43,478 bases of DNA. Origin: Thermoproteota archaeon (lineage in GTDB: Archaea > Korarchaeota > Korarchaeia > Korarchaeales > Korarchaeaceae). Where the stretch lies: assembly GCA_027061785.1 (NCBI GenBank), contig JAMOVA010000064.1, positions 1 to 43,478 on the forward strand, read 5' to 3'. The position numbers and the translations under genes are program-made. The notes under the pieces were generated by a model. The model made no database searches, was not told where the DNA came from, and saw only the letters and a list, made by a program, of their open reading frames with translations. Shown here in pieces: positions 23,353 to 31,203 of this stretch (positions are counted from its first letter, which is position 1; each line of letters begins with the position of its first letter).

Positions 23353-24195
23353 CTAACGGTCGCTCCCCCTATCCTTGAGCACTTCCCTGCCCAACTTGGA
23401 CAGGCGTATCAGGCTCCCGGATCTCGTTCGCTCCACCTCTACGAGTCCCTCGCTCTCCAACCGCCTCACCCTCCTCCAAGCAGTGGTCTTGGGGAGGGAC
23501 AGCTCCACCCTTATAGTGGAGAGGCTCTTCTCACCTTCCGCAAGTGAGTTGAGGATCCTCATATCCGTTGAATCCAACTCGAACTTCTTGTCGCGGGACC
23601 CTTTATTCAGGAGGAAGAGGGCCATCGCTAGAGCCGGCAACAGGGCCAGTAGGTAGTACAGGACGCTGTTTCCTCCACCCCCACCTCTATCCATCCCAGG
23701 AGGGGATGTATAGACGTAATCTAGGGTGAAGGGAGGTTCTATCGTCAGTTCCAGGTAGGAGGGTCCCTCCCTTATGGAGATGGGGGTCTTGGAGAGCCCC
23801 ACCACGTCGGGATCCCCCATCAACCTGACCGACACGAGCGAGTACGATGTGGTGGACACATTCAGGCTCCAGACGAGGCCCCTCTTGTAGGTCAGGCTCT
23901 GGGTCTCGTAGGTGACATTGATCTCGTCGGCCACCTCGGCATCTACCACGATCCTGTCACCGTCCAGCGTGTAGTTGAGGGGGAGGCCCTCCTCGTCAAC
24001 GACGGACAGGAGAGTGGGCTGCCCCAGAAGCGGGATCTCGACTATGGGGTCCTCAACCGGTGCCCTGATGCTGACCACGCACCACCCATCCGGGTATACC
24101 TCTATTATCGCGCTCGTCGGGCCTCCCACGGCTGTGATCAGCGTTATCGCTAGTACTATTGTAAGTAGAAGTGGTAGTGGGAGACCCCGCTCCAT
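23353..24195 (-). CDS. Membrane-anchored winged-helix transcription regulator
   Basis: From ATG 24195 the protein has 280 residues: a signal/anchor helix (LPLPLLLTIVLAITLITAVG), an extracellular beta-rich domain of about 165 residues, a Gly-rich linker, a second membrane helix (SVLYYLLALLPALAMALFLL) and a cytoplasmic winged-helix domain. That domain (STDMRILNSLAEGEKSLSTI, then SLPKTTAWRRVRRLESEGLV) matches archaeal one-component membrane regulators. It should sense a signal outside and act on DNA inside. ATG 24195 is chosen because GGAGGGG precedes it by eight bases; the frame stays open up to 24240 without support. It follows the helical secreted protein gene by 37 bases. Confidence 0.82.
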   Translation of the reverse strand: MERGLPLPLLLTIVLAITLITAVGGPTSAIIEVYPDGWCVVSIRAPVEDPIVEIPLLGQPTLLSVVDEEGLPLNYTLDGDRIVVDAEVADEINVTYETQSLTYKRGLVWSLNVSTTSYSLVSVRLMGDPDVVGLSKTPISIREGPSYLELTIEPPFTLDYVYTSPPGMDRGGGGGNSVLYYLLALLPALAMALFLLNKGSRDKKFELDSTDMRILNSLAEGEKSLSTIRVELSLPKTTAWRRVRRLESEGLVEVERTRSGSLIRLSKLGREVLKDRGSDR

Positions 24196-24232
24196 CGGGA
24201 TGCCCCTCCGGAAGTAAGAAAAAATGATATGG

Positions 24233-25105
24233 TCAGGCACCCATCCTGCGACAGATAATGAGATACCTGAAGAGCTGCCTGACGTCCTCCAAGGCTAAGA
24301 ATCTCCGTCCATTCTCGACATGCCTCTTCAGGGAAAGTAGCGTTTTCTCGATACTGTTCTTCAGTTTCAGCACCTTCTCAGCGTCTTCCGTCCTGTTCTC
24401 CCTAACAAGCTTCTTGTAGATCATGTCCAGCCTGACAACGCATCTCTCGGAGGCCCTCTCAATTCTCTTCACCCTGTTGAGGACCTTCTCCTTGGTTAGG
24501 TTGAGATGCTCCTTAGCAGCTCCCCTCACACCGCTATAAAGGGATCTCAGTTCATTGACCGCTTCCTCTATCTTCTCTCGGGCCCCATCCAAGTCTCCGG
24601 ACTTGAGGAGCGATTTGGCCTCTTCCAAGAGCGACTTGACCTCCTCCAGTTGGGAAGTGAAGTTCGTGGTGTCCACTCCCCTGTTCTCCAAGGCCTGTAT
24701 CACCCTCTCGATCCTAGCCACTGCGCTGCTCAGTCTCCCAATGGCTATCCTGAGCCTCCCCCCTTCCCTTATTACGTCGACATCCTTGATCTCCTTCAGC
24801 ACATCTCTTATCACTGAAAGGGCTTCCCTGGCTTTTTCAACCGCGGATTCGTAATCTCCGGAGGAGAGAAGCGAATTAGCCTCCTCGATCAGTGGATCGG
24901 CCTTAGCTATGGCATCTTCGACTTTGCTGGCCGTCTCGTCATCGAGGTTGCCCATTATTCCTTGGAGGAAGGACTTGACGTTCTCATACGACTGTATCAA
25001 CCTCCTAGCCAGTTCCTCATTACTCGTCTGGGCGTAGACGGGAAGGGTCAGCAGAGCTATCAGCGAGATACCGGCCAGGATCAAGATGGACTTTTTCCAC
25101 ATCAT
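24233..25105 (-). CDS. Secreted helical/coiled-coil protein (unknown function)
   Basis: The 290-residue protein starts with a signal peptide (ILILAGISLIALLTLPVYAQ) and is then almost wholly helical with heptad-like Leu/Ile/Val spacing. There are two similar segments, ADPLIEEANSLLSSGDYESA near residue 70 and LEEVKSLLEEAKSLLKSGDL near residue 150, suggesting an internal repeat of a tetratrico-like helical hairpin. It has no enzymatic motif and two Cys near residues 220 and 285. Being just upstream of a membrane regulator with an outer domain, it may be the signal protein or a regulated target of that regulator; this is inference. ATG 25102 is an alternative start. Confidence 0.75.
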   Translation of the reverse strand: MMWKKSILILAGISLIALLTLPVYAQTSNEELARRLIQSYENVKSFLQGIMGNLDDETASKVEDAIAKADPLIEEANSLLSSGDYESAVEKAREALSVIRDVLKEIKDVDVIREGGRLRIAIGRLSSAVARIERVIQALENRGVDTTNFTSQLEEVKSLLEEAKSLLKSGDLDGAREKIEEAVNELRSLYSGVRGAAKEHLNLTKEKVLNRVKRIERASERCVVRLDMIYKKLVRENRTEDAEKVLKLKNSIEKTLLSLKRHVENGRRFLALEDVRQLFRYLIICRRMGA

Positions 25106-25198
25106 CTCATTTCAGCCCTCGCCATTGATGGTCGGATGGTAGATTAGGGATGCGCGCGGAACGCGGTGGAACGACATCCAAGGGGGCCTGCGGATCAC

Positions 25199-25207
25199 CT
25201 TTATATA
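25199..25207 (+). promoter_or_regulatory. TATA box of the SerA-like gene
   Basis: The sequence ctttatataatgg holds tttatataa, a near-perfect archaeal TATA box. Transcription should begin near 25228, giving a short leader with GAGGTGATC ending four bases before ATG 25241. This places the true start at 25241, not 25269. Confidence 0.6.
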
Positions 25208-25240
25208 ATGGCCAAGGGGCACGCATGCAGAGGTGATCTC

Positions 25241-26609
25241 ATGAGGGGTCTCATCGCCCTGAGGCTAGATGGGGCCTTCCTTGGAGGTGTCAGCCTTTCG
25301 CACCTCCGAGGTGGTGTCCTTTGGAGAGCTGAGTGACTGCTCCTACTTTTGGAAGCCCTGCGTGGACAGGTTAGCTAGGATCCTGTCAGGCGTGAGGGAG
25401 GAAGAGTTCTACGAACTGGCAATTCCACGCGAGAGGTTGAACTGGCTCCCCAAGGTGAGGGAGAAGGGAACACTAGCTTCACTTGGATGGGGACTAGCAC
25501 CCACAGCGTCCATACTGACCGAACCCGACTTCCTCGCTGCATCCGAACCTGTCTTCAAAGCTGGGTACCTTAGGGACCTGTTGAATCCGCACGACGACTT
25601 CGGTTCCTCCTTGACGGCAGCGATGAGGGTTACCAGAACGCTCAAAGATAGATTAGTCGTCATGAGCGACGTCGCTACGGGGCTTAAGGGCGTCACCCAC
25701 GTACCCCCTGGAGGCGACTTCTCGGTAAGTCCCGATAGAGAGGAACTCTTCCTGCTGGCCGATAACCTCCCCAAGGAGCTGGATGACAGGCTAGAGAGCT
25801 TGGGAGAAGTTACGAGGGACTGGAACAGGCTAGAAGAGGCCACAGTAATCGTAGTTAGAACCAGTAAGAGCCTGGGACCGGAGGAATTCAGAACGGCGAG
25901 CCGCCTCAAGCTCGTGATCACCGCAACACACGGTCTCGATCACATAGATGTGGCAGAGGCCAAGAGGAGGGCTGTGATAGTTGAGAGAGCTCCCGTGAGG
26001 GCCAGGGCCGTGGCCGAGCTCACCCTCGGCCTCATCCTCGATCTGGCCAGGGGCATCAGCTTGGGCGACAGGAGGATGCGCGAGGGAGAGTGGGTCAAGA
26101 AGAGGCTGAAGGGATTCGAGGTATCTGGGAAGAGGGTCGGCATAATATCGATGGGAGTAGTTGGATCCGAGATAGCCAGCCTGCTCAGGGCCGTGGGGAT
26201 GGAAGTCAGCTTCTACGACAAGTACAAGGACGGGGGGAAGCCCCTAGATGATCTGCTCAGGGAAAGCGACGTAGTGGTTCTGGCCTCACCCCTGACGGAG
26301 GAGACCAAGGGGATGATAGGGAGGAGGGAGTTCTCCCTCATGAAGGACGGCGCTTACCTAGTTAACGTTGGGAGAGGAGAGCTCGTCGATCTGGAAGCCC
26401 TCATAGATTCTCTGGAGAGCGGTAAGCTCGCGGGAGCGGCTCTCGATGTGTTCCCGAAGGAGCCACCGTTCGGGGAGGATGCGTATGAGAGACTGAGCCA
26501 GTTGGATAACGTGATCCTCACGCCTCACATAGGTGGGAACACGAGGGAGTCAGACAGGAGAATTGTTAGGGAGGTGCTGGGGATCCTTGGCAAGTGGTTC
26601 CACGATTAG
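25241..26609 (+). CDS. SerA-like D-2-hydroxyacid dehydrogenase with extra N-terminal domain; one-base frame break near start
   Basis: Residues from about 155 to the end are a D-2-hydroxyacid/3-phosphoglycerate dehydrogenase. The nucleotide site is VGIISMGVVGSE (first Gly of GxGxxG is Ser), and catalytic Arg, Glu and His are in VNVGRGELVD, DVFPKEPP and TPHIGGNT. The first 150 residues match no family I recognise. The long frame is open from ATG 25269, but TATA, ribosome site and ATG all point to 25241 in another frame. Removing one G from the run 25271-25274 joins them into 455 codons reading MRGLIALRLDGPSLEVSAFR. With the overlapping class V aminotransferase it probably makes serine. Confidence 0.82.
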
Positions 26610-27672
26610 CTTCATCCCCGGACCAGTCAATCCGAGTCCCGAGGTTATGAGAGCGCTCAGCGAGCCGATGCCCTACCACAGGGGAGAGGAGTTCTCGAGG
26701 ATGTATGAAGAGATCATTGAGGGGATGAAGCCCCTCTTCGGCGCTGAGGGGGATGTCGTCGTCATAAGTGGATCCTCCACCGCCGGGCTCGAGTCGGCCC
26801 TAGCTGGCTTCGCGAGAGACAGGAAGGTGGTAGCCCTAGTCGACGGCAAGTTCGGAGAGAGGTTAGCGGAGATATCATCCCTCTACGCCGAGGAGGTCAG
26901 GAAGGTCCGTTCTGAGTGGGGCAAAACACCTCCTCAGGAGGAGCTGGAAGCCTCCCTAGACGGTGCTGACCTCCTAGTGGTCGTCCACAATGAGACATCA
27001 ACGGGTATCGAGCATGACATGGACCTAATATCGGATCTAGCGTCAGATAGAGGAGTCGACCTTGTGGTGGACGTTGTCAGCTCGATAGGAGGCATTGAAG
27101 TGAGGGGAGATAGGTGGAGGGCCAAAGCCCTAGTGGGGGGTGTTCAGAAGTGCATAGGCGCTCCACCGGGCTTGGCCCCTGTGATGGTGAGGGACTGGGA
27201 GGGCTACGGAGGAGCTCCCTACTACCTAGACCTGAGGAGGTACAGGAGCTCGGCGGTGGGTGACCTCAAGCAGACACCCTTCACCCCGGCCCTTCCGCTT
27301 TTCGCAGCTCTCAGGGTCGCGCTCCGGGAGATACACTCCGAGGGACTGGAAGCTAGGTTCCTCAGGCATCATAAGACGGCTGAACTCTTGAGAGAGGGGT
27401 TGGAGGATCTTAGAGTGGAGCTGTTCGCGCGCTCCGGTGAATTGGGTAAGCTGTCCGATACCGTGACCTCCTTCATGGTCCCCAATCCAGAGGTGGTCAG
27501 GAGGGAGCTAGCCAAGAGGGGCATACTGGTGGCGGGAGGGCAGGGCCCTCTGAAGGGGAAGATGCTGAGAGTTGCTACCATGGCCGGCATCACGGAGGAA
27601 GACGTTCAATTACTGCTTTCCGAGTTGAGAAAGGTCCTGCGCTCGGAGATCAGTCCAGAAGTTCTTCCTTGA
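26587..27672 (+). CDS. Class V aminotransferase (serine-pyruvate/phosphoserine type)
   Basis: A PLP-dependent aminotransferase of the alanine-glyoxylate/serine-pyruvate group, which in archaea can serve as phosphoserine transaminase. Family marks: FIPGPVNPSPEVM at the N-terminus, SGSSTAGLESALA (cofactor phosphate), VHNETSTGIEHDM, DVVSSIGGIE with the PLP-ring Asp, and VGGVQKCIGAPPG with Schiff-base Lys188. The frame is open from 26533, but the family start is matched from about TTG 26587, after GAGGTG and GGGG; this overlaps the dehydrogenase end by 23 bases. With the SerA-like enzyme it forms a two-gene serine or glyoxylate unit. The last 23 bases overlap the opposing gene. Confidence 0.87.
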   Translation: MASGSTISFIPGPVNPSPEVMRALSEPMPYHRGEEFSRMYEEIIEGMKPLFGAEGDVVVISGSSTAGLESALAGFARDRKVVALVDGKFGERLAEISSLYAEEVRKVRSEWGKTPPQEELEASLDGADLLVVVHNETSTGIEHDMDLISDLASDRGVDLVVDVVSSIGGIEVRGDRWRAKALVGGVQKCIGAPPGLAPVMVRDWEGYGGAPYYLDLRRYRSSAVGDLKQTPFTPALPLFAALRVALREIHSEGLEARFLRHHKTAELLREGLEDLRVELFARSGELGKLSDTVTSFMVPNPEVVRRELAKRGILVAGGQGPLKGKMLRVATMAGITEEDVQLLLSELRKVLRSEISPEVLP

Positions 27673-29317
27673 CCTTTTCCTTCAATCTCTCAGAGAAGGC
27701 CTCGAACAACGAATCCACATCCATCTCAAAGGTCTGTTCCTCCTCGTTCCACAGGTCAACGGGTATCTGCCAATTAGAGGGACCCGCAACCAGCAGGTGT
27801 TCGACTTTTATCAGCTGGTCACTGAAGAGGGTTCTCAGAGACTTAACGAGTGTTCCCAGAATCCTCTCATTAACTAGGATGACGCTGGTTATTCCCGTAA
27901 GGGAGCCCTCCGTGTAGAACATGATCGGAGAGGAAACACTAGATAGTACCCCCCTTATCCTGAGGAAGTCTTTATATGGAGCGTCGAAACGCGCGAGCAA
28001 AGCTTCTCCCAGACCCACTCCTGTGGGGAAGTACCCCTTAACAACGAGTCCGTTCCTTCTGTATCGAGCGAACCTCTCTGCAGCGTTTGGGACTCCTATT
28101 CTCCTGAGATAGGAACGAGAGGCTTTCCCCTGACTGTTAATAACGCTAAGCGCTAGTATGTCCTTCTTGTCAAGTTTTATCGGTGGTTTAACTCCTCTGT
28201 AAACTTCCCTCCAAGTAGGGGGAGTATCTGAGGCTCCGGAGTAGCCATCCACCATGAGACCTAGCACTTCTTCGGGTTTTATCTCGTCGAGGGAGTGGAG
28301 GTCGAATGAGAAGAGGATCTCCTTACCTATTCTCAGCCCTTTGCCACTCAGTTTCAATAGGGTCCTCTCGTACTTCAAGGGTACCAGTAGAAGTACATAG
28401 TAGGTCCCTCTTTCGGTCACATAAACATTGTATGTGAAGGGAAACTTCTCTAGGAACTTTATCTCTTGTGTGGATGGATTTTCTATTTCGAGTACATAAA
28501 TCGTTAAACCCATCCTCAGAGGATAAATCGCATATGGACCATGAACTATATTTCTCCCAATCAGGTCTTTTAAAGCCCTTGAGATAGATGCTAAAGAGAG
28601 CCCTGTGTACTTTGAAAGGTTCTCTAACTTGGCATCCTCAGAGCGGGTCACATAAACTAGCGATCTGAGGACCTGTAGTTCCCTTTTGGACAGCCTAATG
28701 GATGGATATCTTCTAGTGATAGAGAGCAGCAGTATATAATCTTCCAAACTTAGTTCTCGACCTTTCTTAGAATACAATAAGTTTATAGCCTTAGTAACAC
28801 TCCTGACGATGCCCAGCCTCTCCCTAGCACTATACGCCTGAAAAATCCCGGGCGCGTAATAAGGAGGTACCGTGGGCAGATCAACCCTCTGGGTACACTC
28901 AGACCACCAAGAAGGGTCAGCGTTAGAGTACGCCCATGCAAGGTCGTAGATATGGGGGAAATCGAGGGGGGGTAAAAAAATGATGAAAGCTTCCCTCTTG
29001 ATGACCACTCCAACCTTGTCGGGCGGGAGCTCCCTACTTATTAGTAGATCACCGCCTTCCTCCTTAACACCACTCCTGAGATTCTTCTCTATCTTAACGT
29101 CTGCCAGCAGTACTCTTTTGGGAATCCTCCTTATAGGATCGACTCCCAGCTCTTTTTGGATCTTCCTAATTTCCTCTTGGAAAAGTTTAGTCAGATCCTC
29201 ATTTTTTTCAAGTCTCTTCTGTTGCACACTAATTAGTGTCGTTAGGGCTAATAAAGTTTTTCTTCTCATGAGATCGGTTGTGATGTTACTTATTACACCC
29301 GCAATACATGCTCTCAT
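27650..29317 (-). CDS. Large protein with two winged-helix-like segments (unknown)
   Basis: A 555-residue soluble protein I cannot assign to a family. A helical N-terminus (KRLEKNEDLTKLFQEEIRKI) is followed by a region with IIFLPPLDFPHIYDLAWAY, then a HTH-like segment at about 220-270 (LSKRELQVLRSLVY, then LSLASISRALKDLIGRNIV) and a second at about 395-440 (DKKDILALSVINSQGKASRS). Each HTH is followed by an alternating beta/alpha segment, like two AsnC-like units in one chain. The base composition is clearly AT-richer than that of the flanking genes, hinting at transfer or relaxed selection. ATG 29269 (MRRKTLLAL) is an alternative start. It probably binds DNA. Confidence 0.7.
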   Translation of the reverse strand: MRACIAGVISNITTDLMRRKTLLALTTLISVQQKRLEKNEDLTKLFQEEIRKIQKELGVDPIRRIPKRVLLADVKIEKNLRSGVKEEGGDLLISRELPPDKVGVVIKREAFIIFLPPLDFPHIYDLAWAYSNADPSWWSECTQRVDLPTVPPYYAPGIFQAYSARERLGIVRSVTKAINLLYSKKGRELSLEDYILLLSITRRYPSIRLSKRELQVLRSLVYVTRSEDAKLENLSKYTGLSLASISRALKDLIGRNIVHGPYAIYPLRMGLTIYVLEIENPSTQEIKFLEKFPFTYNVYVTERGTYYVLLLVPLKYERTLLKLSGKGLRIGKEILFSFDLHSLDEIKPEEVLGLMVDGYSGASDTPPTWREVYRGVKPPIKLDKKDILALSVINSQGKASRSYLRRIGVPNAAERFARYRRNGLVVKGYFPTGVGLGEALLARFDAPYKDFLRIRGVLSSVSSPIMFYTEGSLTGITSVILVNERILGTLVKSLRTLFSDQLIKVEHLLVAGPSNWQIPVDLWNEEEQTFEMDVDSLFEAFSERLKEKVKEELLD

Positions 29318-29367
29318 TGGTCTACTAAATAAAATGAGCAGGTACAGACCATATAGGTTTGGTCTAC
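29317..29367. promoter_or_regulatory. Direct repeats and TATA box between the double-winged-helix gene and a micro-ORF
   Basis: ttggtctac occurs twice in the same orientation, at 29317-29325 and 29359-29367, 42 bases apart (four helical turns). An inverted match, cagacc, lies between them near 29345. The plus-strand TATA-like catatagg (29349-29356) sits between the copies. The left copy begins at the first base of the leftward start codon at 29317. The layout fits an autoregulated divergent region. Confidence 0.35.
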
Positions 29368-29394
29368 ATAAGTAGTAAAGGAGGAAGGAGGTTG

Positions 29395-29445
29395 ATGGAA
29401 ATGATGATCGGGCCGATTCACCCGCCCGCTCCCCCTGTAGTGTGA
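29395..29445 (+). CDS. Micro-ORF of 16 codons with strong ribosome site
   Basis: The peptide would be MEMMIGPIHPPAPPVV. It is short, but two GGAGG sites precede it (29380-29384 and 29387-29391), the strongest ribosome site in the window. A TATA-like element at 29349-29356 predicts a start near 29379, and a T-rich stretch that could terminate transcription follows at 29457-29492. So promoter, leader, start, stop and terminator are all present. It may be a real proline-rich microprotein, or a leader peptide for the gene at 29614. It could also be chance. Confidence 0.35.
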   Translation: MEMMIGPIHPPAPPVV

Positions 29446-29456
29446 GTTCTCCTTCA

Positions 29457-29492
29457 CTTATTTTCTTATCTGTCTGTTTTCTCCCCTTTTAG
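29457..29492 (+). terminator. T-rich termination region after the micro-ORF
   Basis: A pyrimidine-dominated run with several T clusters (ttattttcttatctg, ttttctcccctttt) follows the micro-ORF stop by 11 bases. Archaeal RNA polymerase terminates at such oligo-T stretches without needing a hairpin. No stable stem is visible before it. Confidence 0.35.
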
Positions 29493-29613
29493 CATTTATT
29501 GAAAAAAATGTCGGGAAACAGTATTTAATCCAGGCAGGTCCGGATCCACCAAGGGATGACCAATAGGGGAGAAAGGCGGTGGACCTAACAATACAATTTA
29601 TATCACGGCGGGC
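29493..29613 (+). other. Upstream region of the 29614 gene
   Basis: Two TATA-like sites are present: gtatttaat near 29528-29535 and atttatatc near 29596-29604. The first lies about 24 bases before a tiny ORF at 29556-29588 (MTNRGERRWT). The second is too close (about 14 bases) to ATG 29614 to serve it as a leaderless start. Nothing else is recognisable. Confidence 0.25.
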
Positions 29614-30615
29614 ATGGTAAAAGAATTCTCCAAAGATGGCGTAGAAACTTTGGAACCGCTCTCATCAATATTGACGGAGAGATTGGGCGAGGAGTGGGAA
29701 GTCTTCCTTGTCAATAGGGATGGAAGGGTTGTGTTCAGCTTTGGTCTAGGTGTCGGCATAGAAACAAGGCCCGTTGACGACTGGATAATGAGTCTAGAGT
29801 TCTTAGATGACGGAGAAGTCATAGTGAGGACCTTAGGTAAGTCCGTGAAGGTGAGATGGGAAGGAGAGAGGAGAGCTCTGCTCCTGGCTTCGAAGGTGGC
29901 GGCCCTCGCTCTTTACCTCTACAGAAACCCCCTCATGTGTCTCAGGGAAGATCTCGTGGTGGCGGGGATCTTTTACCTCAATCCGTGCCTCTGGTCGGAT
30001 CCCGCGATCTCCGGTATAGAGCTGGCCGCTGCCTTCTCAACCATCTCGGCTGGATTGGAACTGGAGAAGAAGTACAGATCCTTCGTGAAGGCCCTCCACT
30101 TCCTGAGCCAGTTGGACCACTTGCCTGAGATGGTAAAGGCCCTCAAGGCTCTAGCCGTACTGGGTATCGCCCCGCCCCTGAGCAAGAGGGACCTCTTCTA
30201 CGTGGACCAGCTGTCCCCGGTGGAGATAAAGGTCCTGAATGCCCTTACTGCCAAGGAGGCCATAGACAGGCTGTACGGTCTGGACGAGAGAAAGGTCGTG
30301 GCACTTCTCTCGGAGCTGCTCGGATTGAGGTCCGAGACCTTCGATAGAAGGAAGCTAGTCAGGTCCCTGTCCCAGAGGGAGTCAAAGGAGGGCCTCACGT
30401 TGAGCGAGATCTCCCACGTGCTGGGGATCGATAAGGCCTATCTGTGGAGGGATGTCCTTCCCAAGATGATAGAGCGCTTCCTCATCACCGTGGGGAGCGA
30501 TAGGTATAGAGGCAAGACCGTGAAGGTCTACAGGCCCAATATATCTCTGCCGACCATAGGGGACATGGTGCTCACTTATACGCTCAACCTCAGCTACTTG
30601 ATCAGCAGGGGCTGA
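29614..30615 (+). CDS. Hypothetical protein with C-terminal HTH
   Basis: A 333-residue soluble protein of unknown family. Residues 1-90 are mixed alpha/beta (WEVFLVNRDGRVVFSFGLGV), the middle is helical, and the last 100 include an HTH-like stretch, GLTLSEISHVLGIDKAYLWR, followed by a wing-like DRYRGKTVKVYRPN. LSPVEIKVLNALTAKEAIDR nearby echoes the LSKRELQVLRSL segment of the protein at 27650, but relatedness is unproven. No ribosome site is clear at ATG 29614, and no other standard start lies in frame upstream before a stop. The glycosylase gene follows after three bases, so they are likely cotranscribed. Confidence 0.65.
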   Translation: MVKEFSKDGVETLEPLSSILTERLGEEWEVFLVNRDGRVVFSFGLGVGIETRPVDDWIMSLEFLDDGEVIVRTLGKSVKVRWEGERRALLLASKVAALALYLYRNPLMCLREDLVVAGIFYLNPCLWSDPAISGIELAAAFSTISAGLELEKKYRSFVKALHFLSQLDHLPEMVKALKALAVLGIAPPLSKRDLFYVDQLSPVEIKVLNALTAKEAIDRLYGLDERKVVALLSELLGLRSETFDRRKLVRSLSQRESKEGLTLSEISHVLGIDKAYLWRDVLPKMIERFLITVGSDRYRGKTVKVYRPNISLPTIGDMVLTYTLNLSYLISRG

Positions 30616-30618
30616 ACC

Positions 30619-31203
30619 TTGAGATTGAAGAAGGATTTCTTCTGCAGGGATCCTGTGGTAGTTGCCAGAGAGCTCCTGGGAAAGCTACTAGTCAGGGAGT
30701 TCGAGGGGGATAGGATATCCGGAATGGTCGTGGAGACGGAGGCTTACTTGGGGAGGAATGACAGAGCCTCTCACGGTTTCGGTGGGAAGAGGACGCCAAG
30801 GATGTGGCCGCTCTACGAGGGATGCGGCCTATTCTACATATACCCGGTTCACGGATACGCGATGTTGAACGTGACGACCGCCCCGCCTGAGGAGCCCACG
30901 GCCGTCCTCGTGAGGGCGCTGGAGCCGGTGGAGGGTATAGATCTCATGAAGAGGAATAGAGGGGTTGAGGACTTGAGGAACCTGTGCTCCGGTCCCGGGA
31001 AGCTCACCAAGGCCCTAGGGATCACTTTAGACATGAACGGCTTGAGCGTCGAGAACGGGCCACTCTACTTTGAGGAGTACAGGAGCGTGGATGAGCGGGA
31101 GATAGTGGCCGCGAAGAGGGTGGGAGTGGATTACGCTGGCAGGCACGCGGACCTGCCCCTGAGGTTCTACTTGAGGGGCAATAGGTACGTGTCAAGGCCA
31201 TGA
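30619..31203 (+). CDS. 3-methyladenine DNA glycosylase (AAG/MPG family)
   Basis: This base-excision repair enzyme removes alkylated purines such as 3-methyladenine and hypoxanthine. The 194-residue length is normal. Family blocks: VARELLGKLL, GMVVETEAYLGRNDRASH (with the catalytic Glu and the conserved DxASH), IYPVHGYAMLNVTT (the intercalating Tyr loop is in the preceding GCGLFYIYP), AVLVRALEPVEG and LCSGPGKLTKALGI. The start is TTG 30619, three bases after the stop of the previous gene. It converges on the exported redoxin gene and overlaps it by 12 bases. Confidence 0.93.
   Translation: MRLKKDFFCRDPVVVARELLGKLLVREFEGDRISGMVVETEAYLGRNDRASHGFGGKRTPRMWPLYEGCGLFYIYPVHGYAMLNVTTAPPEEPTAVLVRALEPVEGIDLMKRNRGVEDLRNLCSGPGKLTKALGITLDMNGLSVENGPLYFEEYRSVDEREIVAAKRVGVDYAGRHADLPLRFYLRGNRYVSRP

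Noticed and set aside
29556..29588. Ten-codon ORF MTNRGERRWT after a TATA-like site
   Set aside because: Too short, with no ribosome site; mentioned only in the description of the region.
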